Shown here piece by piece: positions 32,972 through 41,829 of a stretch of DNA of 64,000 nt (positions are counted from its first letter, which is position 1; each line of letters starts with the position of its first letter). The translations under genes and the position numbers were made by a program. Below the pieces are notes generated by a model. The model saw only the letters and a list, made by a program, of their open reading frames with translations, made no database searches and was not told where the DNA came from. Source of the stretch: Pseudomonas sp. GOM7 (GTDB lineage: Bacteria > Pseudomonadota > Gammaproteobacteria > Pseudomonadales > Pseudomonadaceae); assembly GCF_026723825.1 (NCBI RefSeq), contig NZ_CP113519.1, positions 3,844,001 to 3,908,000 of the forward strand. Reading direction: 5' to 3'.

Positions 32972-33006
32972 ACAGGGTTCGTCCCCTCATCCTGCGCGGC
33001 AGCGGC

Positions 33007-33738
33007 ATGCGCCTTCCGCTTCTCGCCTCCTCGCTCCTGCTCAGCCTTGCAGCCTTCGCACAGGAGCAGCGCCCACTGCGTTTCTCGGTGGCCGAAAGCT
33101 GGGCCATGCCATTGATGAAAGTCGTCGACGGCCAGGCCACGGACGGGATCGTCTACGACCTGCAGATGCGCCTCGCGCAGAAGGTCGGCCGCCGCGCGCA
33201 GATGCTGGTGCTGCCGCGCCTGCGTATCCAGCAGTTGCTGGTCACAGGAGGCATCGACGTGCGCTGCTACCTCAACCCGAGCTGGCTCGGCGCATCACAT
33301 CACCAGTACATCTGGAGCCTGCCTTTCATGCTCCAGCGCGACCTGATCGTCGCGCGCGATGCCGACCCCGACTTCAGCCTGGAACGGCTGCGGGGCGAGC
33401 GCCTGGGGACGGTGCTGGGTTTCAGCTATCCCCCTCTGGAGCCGCTCCTGAGCAACGGCGACATACACCGTGAAGATGCCCGCACGCAGGAACTGGCCCT
33501 GGAAAAACTCGAGGCAGGCCGTTATCACTACGCGATCAGCAGCCAACTCAGCCTAGACTGGTTCAACCGCAACCAGCCCCAGGAGAAACGCCTGCATGCC
33601 CTCGCGCAGGTCAGTGCTGACCTGATCTCCTGCATCGTCCGCGACGAACCGGACGTGCCGACCCAGGCCCTGCTGCGGGCGCTGGTGCAGATGAAGCAGG
33701 ACGGAGAGTTCGAGGCCATCCTCGAACGCTATCGTTAA
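33007..33738 (+). CDS. Periplasmic substrate-binding protein (SBP_bac_3-like)
   Basis: 243 residues. A signal peptide (MRLPLLASSLLLSLAAFA) is followed by a family 3 solute-binding fold with RFSVAESWAMPL, DGIVYDLQMRLAQ and a C-terminal FEAILERY. No permease or ATPase is adjacent, so it may be an orphan sensor-type binding protein, as is common in Pseudomonas. The ATG at 33007 gives a proper signal peptide, but the ribosome-binding site is weak. It begins 35 bp after the previous stop. The ligand is unknown. Confidence 0.8.
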   Translation: MRLPLLASSLLLSLAAFAQEQRPLRFSVAESWAMPLMKVVDGQATDGIVYDLQMRLAQKVGRRAQMLVLPRLRIQQLLVTGGIDVRCYLNPSWLGASHHQYIWSLPFMLQRDLIVARDADPDFSLERLRGERLGTVLGFSYPPLEPLLSNGDIHREDARTQELALEKLEAGRYHYAISSQLSLDWFNRNQPQEKRLHALAQVSADLISCIVRDEPDVPTQALLRALVQMKQDGEFEAILERYR

Positions 33739-33774
33739 GGCCTGATGCGTACGACAAGCCTCAGCCTGGAGCCG

Positions 33775-35043
33775 TCACTCCCACGCCTGCCGCTCCCCCG
33801 TCCATACATGCAGATCGCGCTTCTGCCCGCCAGACCACAGCCAGCCGTTGCGCGCACCGACCAGGGTGCTGACGGCATGCTGACGACCAAAGCGGTTGTA
33901 CCGAGCGAGCGTCAGGGCGATATCACGCAGTACCGCAAGGGCACTGCTGTTGGATTGGAACAGCGGCGTCAGTAGGCGGCTGGCCTGGCGGTAGTAGCAC
34001 AGGTGATCACGGCGGGCGTCGCTGTAGCGGCTGAAAATGGCCGACCAGTCCAGCGCCTGCTGCGCGCTCGTATCGCTCGCGCCCAGGGCGTCGGCCAGCG
34101 CGGCGGCATCCACCAGCGCCATGTTGGCGCCCTGCCCCAGTTGCGGGCTCATGGCATGGGCGCAGTCACCGATGGCCAGAACGCGGTTATCGTGCCAGCG
34201 CTGCATGCGCACGTCGGCATAGGCGGCCAGGGTCAGTTGCGCGGGGTCGTGCAGTTGCTGCAGATAAGGCTCGGCTGTGTCACCGGCGAGCGCCCGTACC
34301 CGCGTTTTCCAGGCGTCGAGTCCAGCCTCGCGACAGGCGTCGTGCTCGCTCAATGGCAGGCTCCAGAACAAGCTGGTCAGGGCGCTATCACGCGCCTGGT
34401 GGGTACAGCCGCTGGGCATCAGGCCGAACATCTCGCGGCAGCCGCGATACCACTGCCGCAGCTCACGGGATTCCAGCCCCGAGGGCATCGGCAGCATGCT
34501 CCACAACGCGCCCCAGGGATAAGGCCGCACCCACTGCCTGACCTGCATCTGTGCACGCAGGGTCGAACGTGTGCCGTCGGCCAGGATCAGCGCGGCGAAA
34601 TCACCCAGAGGTCGTTCATCGTCACCCAGCAGGCGAACGTGCGTGGCACTCTGCTGGAATCGGGTAACGTTGATGCCGCTTTCCACCTGCACGCCGGCCC
34701 GTTGCGCCGCGCTGAGCAGCGCCGTCATCAGGACGCCACGGTGAATACCGAGGCCATAGCTGCCGGGCTGCCAGTAGTGATAGCGGGTATCGAGAATGGT
34801 GCGCCCCTGGCAACTGGTGCCATACAGGCGGCTGATCGGCGCCCCCAGCGCCGTGCACTCGGCAAGCAGGCCGAGGCGCTGTAGCACGGCCAGGCCGGAG
34901 GGCTGCAGCAGGATACCGGCGCCCACGGGCTGCAGATGCTCGACCCGCTCCAGCAGACGAACGCTGTAGCCCTGGCGAGCGAGGAAGATGGCACTGGCCA
35001 GGCCAGCCGTCCCCGCCCCCACTATCGCTATCGGTAATCCCAT
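33775..35043 (-). CDS. FAD-dependent monooxygenase
   Basis: 422 residues of the PHBH/UbiH-type flavoprotein monooxygenase family. The N-terminal FAD Rossmann motif is IVGAGTAGLASA, a DG motif occurs as ILADGTRS, and the GD motif as VLAIGDCAHAMSPQLGQGANM. It probably hydroxylates an aromatic or similar substrate with NAD(P)H and O2. The ATG at 35043 has GGGAGG upstream. It is convergent with the binding-protein gene and 81 bp downstream of the SDR gene. The substrate cannot be named. Confidence 0.88.
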   Translation of the reverse strand: MGLPIAIVGAGTAGLASAIFLARQGYSVRLLERVEHLQPVGAGILLQPSGLAVLQRLGLLAECTALGAPISRLYGTSCQGRTILDTRYHYWQPGSYGLGIHRGVLMTALLSAAQRAGVQVESGINVTRFQQSATHVRLLGDDERPLGDFAALILADGTRSTLRAQMQVRQWVRPYPWGALWSMLPMPSGLESRELRQWYRGCREMFGLMPSGCTHQARDSALTSLFWSLPLSEHDACREAGLDAWKTRVRALAGDTAEPYLQQLHDPAQLTLAAYADVRMQRWHDNRVLAIGDCAHAMSPQLGQGANMALVDAAALADALGASDTSAQQALDWSAIFSRYSDARRDHLCYYRQASRLLTPLFQSNSSALAVLRDIALTLARYNRFGRQHAVSTLVGARNGWLWSGGQKRDLHVWTGERQAWE

Positions 35044-35124
35044 CGGCTCGGCCTCCCTGTGCAGACCCACCGATTGTAAGCGCAACGGCACCTGAAAGTG
35101 AGACTGCGACGCCGGCCAGGCGAA

Positions 35125-35883
35125 TCAGAGGAACATGCCGCCTGACGCCTCGATGCGCTGCCCATTGATCCAGCGCCCGGCATCGCTGAGCAGCAATGCG
35201 AAGGCGGCGCCGATATCATCGGGCAAACCGACCCGCCCCAGCGCCGTGTTACTGGCGAGGAAGGCATTGACCTCGGCATTGTCGCGCACCACACCCTGGC
35301 CGAAGTCGGTCTCGATGGCACCGGGCGCCAGCACGTTGGCGCTGATGCCACGTGGCCCAAGCTCCTTGGCCAGATAGCGCGTCCACACCTCGACACCGCC
35401 CTTCATCGCCGCATAGGCGCCGTAGCCCGGCAGCGTGAAACGGGCCAGGCCGCTGGAGACATTGACGATGCGCCCGCCCTCGGCCAGCAACGGCAACAGG
35501 CGCTGGGTGAGGAAGAACGGCCCCTTGAGCTGGACGTTCAGCAACGCGTCGAACTGTTGCTCGCTGGTTTCACTGAACGCGGCATGAATGCCGATGCCGG
35601 CGTTGTTGATGAGAAAGTCGAAGCGCTCACTGGCGAAGGTGTCGCGCAGGCCCTGGGCGACCCGCTCGGCGAAAGCGGCGAAGCGGCTGCTATCACTGAC
35701 GTCCAGTTGCAGCATCAGGGCGCGGCCGCCCTGCGCTTCGACCTCCTGGGCCAACTGCTGTGCTTCGTCGGCCTGGCTACGATAGGTACCGATGATGTCC
35801 ACGCCCTGTGCGGCCAGGTGCAGCGCAGCACTGCGACCAAGGCCACGGCTGGCGCCGGTGATGAGTGCGATCTTGCGAGTCAT
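35125..35883 (-). CDS. SDR family oxidoreductase
   Basis: 252 residues of a classical short-chain dehydrogenase. The cofactor motif is TGASRGLG, the structural motif NNAGIG, and the active site Ser with YAAMK (YxxxK). AGGAGA precedes the ATG at 35883. It is divergent from a LysR regulator with a 120-bp gap, the classic arrangement for LysR control of its neighbour. NADPH preference is suggested by the Arg in the glycine motif. Substrate unknown. Confidence 0.9.
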   Translation of the reverse strand: MTRKIALITGASRGLGRSAALHLAAQGVDIIGTYRSQADEAQQLAQEVEAQGGRALMLQLDVSDSSRFAAFAERVAQGLRDTFASERFDFLINNAGIGIHAAFSETSEQQFDALLNVQLKGPFFLTQRLLPLLAEGGRIVNVSSGLARFTLPGYGAYAAMKGGVEVWTRYLAKELGPRGISANVLAPGAIETDFGQGVVRDNAEVNAFLASNTALGRVGLPDDIGAAFALLLSDAGRWINGQRIEASGGMFL

Positions 35884-36003
35884 GAGCAATCTCCTGGGGT
35901 GACTGATGAGGTTCACTCACAGGTTATTGCTGGCATGGATGGTGATAAATCCAGCAAATTCGGAAATACTGATCGCCATCAGCGAACAATGAGGGCTGCC
36001 TTG

Positions 36004-36906
36004 ATGAACAAGCTGGAACTGCTGCGCACCTTTCAGCGCGTCGCCGAACTGAGCAGTTTCACCCAGGCTGCCGAAAGCCTGGGATTGCCGCGCTCGACCG
36101 TGTCGGAACAGGTTCGCGACCTGGAACGCCTGCTCGATGCCCGCCTGCTGCACCGCACCACGCGCCGGGTGCGCCCGACCCAGGACGGCCAGGCGCTCTA
36201 CCAACGCGGCCGTGAACTGCTGGCGCAGATGGACGAGCTGGAGCATATGTTTCGTCATGAAACCCAGGGGCTGAGCGGACGCCTACGGGTGGACATGCCC
36301 ACGGAAATCGCCCGGCGCCTGGTAGCGCCACGCCTGCAGGAGTTTCTCGCCCCACACCCGGCCCTGGAGATCGAACTGGGGTGCAGCGACCGACGCGTAG
36401 AGCCCTTGCGCGAAGGCTTCGACTGCGTATTGCGCATCGGTGCCGTCGATGACGACAGCCTGGTGGCACGCTGCCTGGGCCAACTCTCGATGGTCAACTG
36501 CGCCAGCCCGGCCTATCTGGCCGCGCATGGCACGCCCGAAAGCCTGGACGACCTCGCCCAGCACAGCCTGATCCACTACGTCACTGCCTTCGGCACCCGG
36601 CCTGAGGGTTTCGAGTACCTGCGCGGCGGCAAGCTGCATCGCCTGGCCATGGCCGGGCGGGTCACGGTGAACAACATCGACGCTTACGAGGGCGCTTGCC
36701 TGGGTGGCCTGGGCATCATCCAGGCACCCTTGATCGGCATGCGCAGCCACCTGCAGAGTGGGCGTCTGCTCCGTCTGTTGGACGACTGGGTGGCAGCGCC
36801 GATGCCGGTGCATCTGCTGCATCCACACGGTGCGCACCTGCCACGGCGAGTACGCGCCTTCATGGACTGGCTGGAAGCGCTTATGGCCGAAGAGTTCGAG
36901 CACTAG
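36004..36906 (+). CDS. LysR family transcriptional regulator
   Basis: 300 residues. The N-terminal winged helix is LLRTFQRVAELSSFTQAAESLGLPRSTVSEQVRDLE, followed by a LysR substrate domain of the CrgA/DmlR-like subgroup. It is divergent from the SDR gene and probably regulates it, perhaps with the monooxygenase beyond. The ATG at 36004 gives the family start MNKLELL; the ORF could extend far upstream but that part is antisense to the SDR gene. The inducer is unknown. Confidence 0.92.
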   Translation: MNKLELLRTFQRVAELSSFTQAAESLGLPRSTVSEQVRDLERLLDARLLHRTTRRVRPTQDGQALYQRGRELLAQMDELEHMFRHETQGLSGRLRVDMPTEIARRLVAPRLQEFLAPHPALEIELGCSDRRVEPLREGFDCVLRIGAVDDDSLVARCLGQLSMVNCASPAYLAAHGTPESLDDLAQHSLIHYVTAFGTRPEGFEYLRGGKLHRLAMAGRVTVNNIDAYEGACLGGLGIIQAPLIGMRSHLQSGRLLRLLDDWVAAPMPVHLLHPHGAHLPRRVRAFMDWLEALMAEEFEH

Positions 36907-36936
36907 CTCTTCGACCTGAGCGAAGGATCTCCGCTA

Positions 36937-37371
36937 TCAGCGCTGGCTGGGATCATCCAGCAGAATGTCGAAACCACCCTTGTTCTGGCTGACGATGCGC
37001 AGATGCTGGGTTTGCCCGGCCGCGAGCGGCACGGCGACCTCGCGCAGCAGGCGCCCCATGCCGCACAGGGTATCGTCCATGCGATCCGGGGTGATGCCGA
37101 CGATATGCGTGCCCGGCGGCACCTGAAAGCTCGCCTCCTCCCCCACACCGATGCGCGCGGCAACCTTACGATCCACCTCGATGGCGACGTAACAGCCGCC
37201 CCCCATCAGGCCGAAGTCACGCGTGACCACGATGTGCGCGCTACTCGCCTCGGCCTTCTGGAAGGCCAGCAGGCGATCCTCCGGCACCGGACGAACGTGC
37301 TCGGGATCGGCGCGAAACGAGGAGCAACCAGCCATCAGCAACAACGGTACAGCGAAAAGGAACGAACGCAT
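36937..37371 (-). CDS. Small lipoprotein of unknown function
   Basis: 144 residues with signal peptide and lipobox LMAGC (Cys16). The mature part is beta-rich: HIVVTRDFGLMGGGCYVAIEVD and FQVPPGTHIVGI resemble the DUF2846-like lipoprotein fold, though I am not certain. GGAGGG precedes the ATG at 37371; the longer frame upstream is not a signal. The gene is convergent with LysR and stands alone. Confidence 0.75.
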   Translation of the reverse strand: MRSFLFAVPLLLMAGCSSFRADPEHVRPVPEDRLLAFQKAEASSAHIVVTRDFGLMGGGCYVAIEVDRKVAARIGVGEEASFQVPPGTHIVGITPDRMDDTLCGMGRLLREVAVPLAAGQTQHLRIVSQNKGGFDILLDDPSQR

Positions 37372-37558
37372 GTAGCCCTCCGTGGGCGTCTCGGGTGCGC
37401 CATGAGTATTGGCGTGATCAATGCCTTGAGCAAGTTTCATCGATCTGGATGATGCCCACTAGCAAGGGCTTCGATTTCAGCCAGGCGGCGCCGAGTGGTT
37501 TCATCGGAAACCTAGCCACTGCACCACTGGGTGCAGGTCAACCCATGGAGAAACACCG

Positions 37559-37825
37559 ATGAAAATTGCCACTTTCGTTTCCGCCGTCATTTCCAGCCTG
37601 GCTCCCATGGCGTTCGCCGATGACACCGGCAAGGCCGGCTATGGGCTGGCCGTGGAGAACTACCACTACGGCATGCAACTGGATATCGCCAGCGTGCTCG
37701 AACGCACCGACAACTCCAACAAGAGTGGCGTGGTGCCGACCATCATGGTGTACCGCGACAGCCAGGGCGAACTGCACAAGGTGCGTTTCCTCGAATGGGG
37801 CGGCAAGACCAGCCAGCAAGGTTGA
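37559..37825 (+). CDS. DUF2790 family exported protein
   Basis: 88 residues: signal peptide (cleavage near AFA-DD) and one DUF2790 domain with LDIASVLERTD, GVVPTIMVYRDSQGELHKVRFLEWG. The family is largely restricted to Pseudomonas and has no known biochemical role; some members respond to metal stress. GGAG precedes the ATG. It is monocistronic and convergent with the HIT gene. Confidence 0.88.
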   Translation: MKIATFVSAVISSLAPMAFADDTGKAGYGLAVENYHYGMQLDIASVLERTDNSNKSGVVPTIMVYRDSQGELHKVRFLEWGGKTSQQG

Positions 37826-37858
37826 GCCGAGTGGCGCCGCTACCGGCGCCCTCGCCCA

Positions 37859-38296
37859 TCATTCCTGCAGGCGCTGACTCAGGCGCGCCTGAAGCTTCTC
37901 CAGCTCGGCCGGATCCGCCTTGTTGGCCGCATGAATGCCAAGCCCCTCACCCTCGAAACGCGGAATCACGTGCATGTGGAGATGGAACACGGTCTGCCCG
38001 GCCGGCGCGCCATTGAACTGTGCCACCTGCACACCGGCCGGCTGCAGTTCGTCCACCAGGGCGCGGGCGACTTTCTGCACCGCGGCCATGACCTTGGCCA
38101 GGTTGTCCGTATCGATCTCCAGGATGTTGCGCGCCGTGGCGCGCTTGGGGATCACCAGGCTATGGCCGTAGGACTGCGGGAACAGATCGAGGAACGCCAG
38201 GACATCTTCGTCCTCATAGATCTTGTAGCAAGGTGCTTCGCCACGAATGATCTTGGCGAAGATGTTGTCGGAATCGTACTGGCCCATCAGGCTCAT
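37859..38296 (-). CDS. HIT family nucleotide hydrolase
   Basis: 145 residues of a histidine-triad protein. The catalytic motif HLHMHVIPR is intact, and the N-terminus DNIFAKIIRGEAPCYKIYED is typical of the bacterial HIT/HinT-like group, which cleaves nucleoside phosphoramidates and related substrates. The ATG at 38296 has GGGAG seven bases upstream; an ATG three codons later lacks a site. It is divergent from the glutathione transferase gene. Confidence 0.92.
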   Translation of the reverse strand: MSLMGQYDSDNIFAKIIRGEAPCYKIYEDEDVLAFLDLFPQSYGHSLVIPKRATARNILEIDTDNLAKVMAAVQKVARALVDELQPAGVQVAQFNGAPAGQTVFHLHMHVIPRFEGEGLGIHAANKADPAELEKLQARLSQRLQE

Positions 38297-38410
38297 GAAG
38301 GCGCTCCCTATGCTGTATGCGAGGGTCGCAACATACCCCGACCAGGCCCCTGTTGGAAACCGACCCGCCACATGCCACGAACCTTCAACGCCGCCGCGAA
38401 AGGAAACCCC

Positions 38411-39112
38411 ATGACCGATCTTTCCAGCTACCCCATCACGCACAAATGGCCGGCAAGCCATCCCGAGCGCCTGCAGCTCTATTCGCTGCCAACGCCCAAC
38501 GGGGTCAAGGTGTCGATCATGCTCGAGGAGACCGGCCTGCCCTACGAGGCGCACCTGGTCAGCTTCGAGCACAACGAGCAGTTCAGCCCGGAATTCCTCT
38601 CGCTGACACCGAACAACAAGATTCCCGCCATCCTCGACCCCAATGGGCCGAACGGCCAGCCGCTGGCACTGTTCGAGTCTGGCGCCATCCTCGTCTACCT
38701 GGCGGAGAAGACCGGGAAGTTGCTCGCCGAGGAGCCAGCGGCGCGCTACGAAACCCTGCAATGGCTGATGTGGCAGATGGGCGGGGTCGGGCCGATGTTC
38801 GGTCAGCTCGGTTTCTTCCACAAGTTCGCCGGCGCCGAGTACGAGGACAAGCGCCCGCGTGATCGCTACGTGGCCGAATCCGCACGCCTGCTCGGCGTGC
38901 TCGACCAGCGCCTGCAGGGCCGCGACTGGATCATGGGCGACTACAGCATCGCCGACATCGCCGTACTGCCCTGGGTACGCTGCCTGGTGGATTTCTACGG
39001 AGCCGACGAACTGGTGCAGTTCGAGCGCTTCGGCAACGTCAGCCGTGTACTCGATGCCTTCCTCGCACGCCCGGCGGTAAAGCGCGGCTTGAACACGCCG
39101 GCACGCGACTGA
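38411..39112 (+). CDS. Glutathione S-transferase (Ure2/YghU-like)
   Basis: 233 residues. The thioredoxin-like N-domain has LYSLPTPNGVKVSIMLEETGLPYE and the glutathione-binding LFESGAILVYLAEKTG. The all-helical C-domain contains WLMWQMGGVGPMFGQ, a hallmark of the nu/Ure2-like class, which often has disulfide reductase activity. AAAGGAA precedes the ATG. It converges with the following transporter gene. Confidence 0.9.
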   Translation: MTDLSSYPITHKWPASHPERLQLYSLPTPNGVKVSIMLEETGLPYEAHLVSFEHNEQFSPEFLSLTPNNKIPAILDPNGPNGQPLALFESGAILVYLAEKTGKLLAEEPAARYETLQWLMWQMGGVGPMFGQLGFFHKFAGAEYEDKRPRDRYVAESARLLGVLDQRLQGRDWIMGDYSIADIAVLPWVRCLVDFYGADELVQFERFGNVSRVLDAFLARPAVKRGLNTPARD

Positions 39113-39124
39113 GCAAACGGCCTG

Positions 39125-40435
39125 TTATGGGGTCGCCAGCAGTCGCTGCTCGGTCGCCTTGCGATCCGCCTGGGTGCCCAGGTACCAGCCAAGCAGCCCC
39201 CATAGCGCAGCGCTGGCTGCGCCCACCAGCGCCACCAGCCAGGCGCCCTGGCCAAGCATGTCCAGCAGGCTCTTGAACCAGCCACTGATGGCATCGCCCG
39301 CACGGTAGACCACGGTGTCGATGAAGTTCTTCGCCTTGTACTTGCTCTCGGCATCCAGCGGCGCGAACAGCATCTCCCGCCCCGGCCGCACGAAGGCATA
39401 CTCGCCGATACGCCGCACGATCATCAGCGCCGCCAGCATGGCGAAGGTCGGCATCAGCAGCAGGCCGATGAAGCCGACGCACACCAACAGCGGTACGCAG
39501 GCCAGCAACACCCTCACCCCCAGGCGTCTGGCGATACGCCCGGTGATGAACACCTGGGCGACCAGCGCGCCGCCCTGCACGATGAAATCGATCAGGCCAA
39601 ACACGCGCACCTGATCGGCACGCTGCGGGAACAGCTCGGCCACCAGGCGCGCCTGCTCGAAATACAGAAAGGTACTGGCCGTGGCCAGCAGGATGACGAA
39701 ACCGGCGATGCCCAACAGGTAGGGCGAAGCCAGCACCCGCTGCAAGCCACTGAACGGATTGCCCGGCACCGGGCGCCGCGGGCTTTCCGCCTGCACCGCG
39801 CCTGCACGCCCAGCCCCACCTTGCTCGCGCCAGCGCATCAGCACCTGCTTGAGCGACAACGCCATGGCCAGCAGTACGGCGGCCAGCAGGATCAGGCCGC
39901 TCTGCCCGAGCAGACCGACCAGCGACGCACTCAGCGCCGGCCCGACCAGGCCGCCGACACTGGCACCGGCAGCGATGAAGGCGAACAGCCGCTTGGCCTG
40001 CTCGCTGTCGAACACATCCGCCATCAGGCTCCAGGCCACCGAAACGACGAACAGATTGTAGACCGAGATCCACACGTAGAAGCTGCGCGCCAGCCACAGG
40101 CTCTCAGCCGCCGTGAAGAACGCCAGGGCGAACAACGCCAGGTTGAGGGTGAAGAAGCCATACACCCAGTCGATGAAATGAATCCGCGGCACCCGCGAAC
40201 TCAACCAGGCGAACAAGGGCACCGCCACCAGCATGACCACGAAGGTAGCGGTGAACAGCCACTGCAGATTCTCCACCCCGGAGACGATGCCCATGGCCTC
40301 GCGGATCGGCCGCAGCATGAAATAACCCGAGAACAGGCAGAAGAACAGGGCAAAGCCGGCCAGGGCTGGCCACAGCTCGCCGCGCTGCGCGTTGATGGCC
40401 AGGGCCACGCGCTGCGACAGGGTTGACGATGACAT
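39125..40435 (-). CDS. MFS / NTP-NDP exchanger-like transporter
   Basis: 436 residues with about 12 membrane helices. Phrases such as GYFMLRPIREAMGI and SVAWSLMADVFDSEQAKRLFAFIAAGASVGGLVGP resemble the bacterial Npt1/Npt2-like branch of the MFS, whose free-living members have unknown substrates. GAGGAA precedes the ATG at 40435. It lies 47 bp downstream of the Tat-exported SDR on the same strand, so the two may share a transcript. The cargo is not predictable. Confidence 0.85.
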   Translation of the reverse strand: MSSSTLSQRVALAINAQRGELWPALAGFALFFCLFSGYFMLRPIREAMGIVSGVENLQWLFTATFVVMLVAVPLFAWLSSRVPRIHFIDWVYGFFTLNLALFALAFFTAAESLWLARSFYVWISVYNLFVVSVAWSLMADVFDSEQAKRLFAFIAAGASVGGLVGPALSASLVGLLGQSGLILLAAVLLAMALSLKQVLMRWREQGGAGRAGAVQAESPRRPVPGNPFSGLQRVLASPYLLGIAGFVILLATASTFLYFEQARLVAELFPQRADQVRVFGLIDFIVQGGALVAQVFITGRIARRLGVRVLLACVPLLVCVGFIGLLLMPTFAMLAALMIVRRIGEYAFVRPGREMLFAPLDAESKYKAKNFIDTVVYRAGDAISGWFKSLLDMLGQGAWLVALVGAASAALWGLLGWYLGTQADRKATEQRLLATP

Positions 40436-40482
40436 GGGAAATTCCTCGAAGGGGGGCGCCCACCTGGCGCACGGGTAATGAC

Positions 40483-41523
40483 TCAGCCGTAGCGAACGCC
40501 CGTCAGGCGCTCGGCCACCGACCACAGGCGCGCCGCGTCCTCGGCATCCCCTGCCGCAGCCGGCACCCTGGCCAGGCCAAGCGGGCCGCGTTTTTCCTCT
40601 TCGCCGGTGGGCCCGTAATAACGGCCACCCTCGGCTTCGGCAGCCGTTGCCGCGAACAGCGACGACAGCGCCCCCTGCGCGGCCGAGTGGTAAGCCTCGC
40701 GATCCTCCGCCCACTGGCGGCCGAACTCGCTCTGCAACCCGGGCCCGCGCTCGACCAGCTCGGTGACGGCAACCCCCGGGTGCGCGGCGATGCTGCTAAT
40801 GCCCCAGCCATTGGCCTGACTGCGCCGCTGCAGCTCGAACGCCATCATCAGGCAGGCCAGTTTCGACTGGGCATAGGCTGCATAGGGGTTGTAATTGTTC
40901 TCCGACTGCAGATCATCGAAATTGATACGGCCACGGTGCACGGCGATGCTGGCCAGGGTCACCACCCGCGCATCGGCGGATTTGAGCAGCGACGGCAGGA
41001 GCAAGCCGGTGAGGGCGAAGTGGCCGAGAAAGTTGGTGGCCAGTTGCAGCTCGAAACCATCACGGGACACGCCACGCTGCGGCGGCGCCATGATCGCGGC
41101 ATTGTTGATCAGTACATCCAGCGCTTCGTTCTCGTCGTTCAGACGCTGGGCGAGGTTGCGTACCGAGGCCAGATCAGCCAGATCCACCTGCTCGAAACGC
41201 AGGCGCGCATCCGGTACCTGGGCACGGATGCGCTCGATGCTCTCGACGCCACGCTGTGCATTGCGGGCGGCGATGATCACCTGCGCGCCAGCCCGACTCA
41301 GTGCCAGGGCATCCTCGAAGCCCATGCCACTGCTGCCGCCGGTGACCAGCATGCGCTTGCCGCGTAGCGCTGGCATGTCCGCCGCCTGCCAGTGCGGCGC
41401 CACCTCGGCCCAGGCAACCGAGGTGCCGAGCGCCCCCAGGGCCAGTCCGCCGCCCACCATCGCGAACAGCTTCAGAGCATCACGGCGCGTATGGCCCTGG
41501 CCTAGTGCAACTTTCTTTTTCAT
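40483..41523 (-). CDS. SDR oxidoreductase with Tat signal (retinol-dehydrogenase-like)
   Basis: 346 residues. The N-terminus carries a twin-arginine motif TRRDALKLF followed by a hydrophobic stretch ending AWA, so this SDR is probably exported folded with its cofactor. The Rossmann motif TGGSSGMG, NNAAIM and YAQSK (YxxxK) mark an extended SDR close to retinol or protochlorophyllide reductase types. The ATG at 41523 follows GAGGAATAGGTG; a GTG one codon upstream is possible. A periplasmic SDR is uncommon, because NAD(P) must be co-exported. Confidence 0.85.
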   Translation of the reverse strand: MKKKVALGQGHTRRDALKLFAMVGGGLALGALGTSVAWAEVAPHWQAADMPALRGKRMLVTGGSSGMGFEDALALSRAGAQVIIAARNAQRGVESIERIRAQVPDARLRFEQVDLADLASVRNLAQRLNDENEALDVLINNAAIMAPPQRGVSRDGFELQLATNFLGHFALTGLLLPSLLKSADARVVTLASIAVHRGRINFDDLQSENNYNPYAAYAQSKLACLMMAFELQRRSQANGWGISSIAAHPGVAVTELVERGPGLQSEFGRQWAEDREAYHSAAQGALSSLFAATAAEAEGGRYYGPTGEEEKRGPLGLARVPAAAGDAEDAARLWSVAERLTGVRYG

Positions 41524-41829
41524 CACCTATTCCTCGTGTCCGTTGACTCGATGCGCCAGACAGGCGCTGCTACAGGACATAGGGTGCGGGCAGACGGCCT
41601 GTACGATAAGCCGTCCAAAGCCGAACAGCGTATACGGCCAGGCGGACAGTTACCCGGTGTGTCAAAGGCGCGCCCCCTAGCCCGGATGCAATCCGGGAAT
41701 GAGCGCCGTAACGGCGAAGCTCACGGCTGAAGCCGCTCCCACACGAACCACCCAGTCTCCCCTTCAGGATTGGCAAACCCGCCACGACGCCGCATCATCC
41801 AAGGCTTCGCCATAGTCCGGCCGCCCCCC
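41524..41829. promoter_or_regulatory. Divergent SDR/LysR intergenic region
   Basis: This 306-bp gap holds no gene. It contains the palindrome cccggatgcaatccggg at 41681-41697, identical to the copy at 17832. The LysR gene downstream probably controls the divergent Tat-SDR gene from here, but no T-N11-A box could be fixed with confidence. Confidence 0.4.
41681..41697. repeat. Short dispersed palindrome, second copy
   Basis: A 17-mer identical to 17832-17848 (arms cccggat and atccggg, 3-base loop), again preceded by ag and again in an intergenic gap. Confidence 0.65.

Noticed and set aside
37833..37850. ggcgcc/ggcgcc hairpin after the DUF2790 gene as terminator
   Set aside because: The stem is only 6 bp and has no T-tract; too weak to call.
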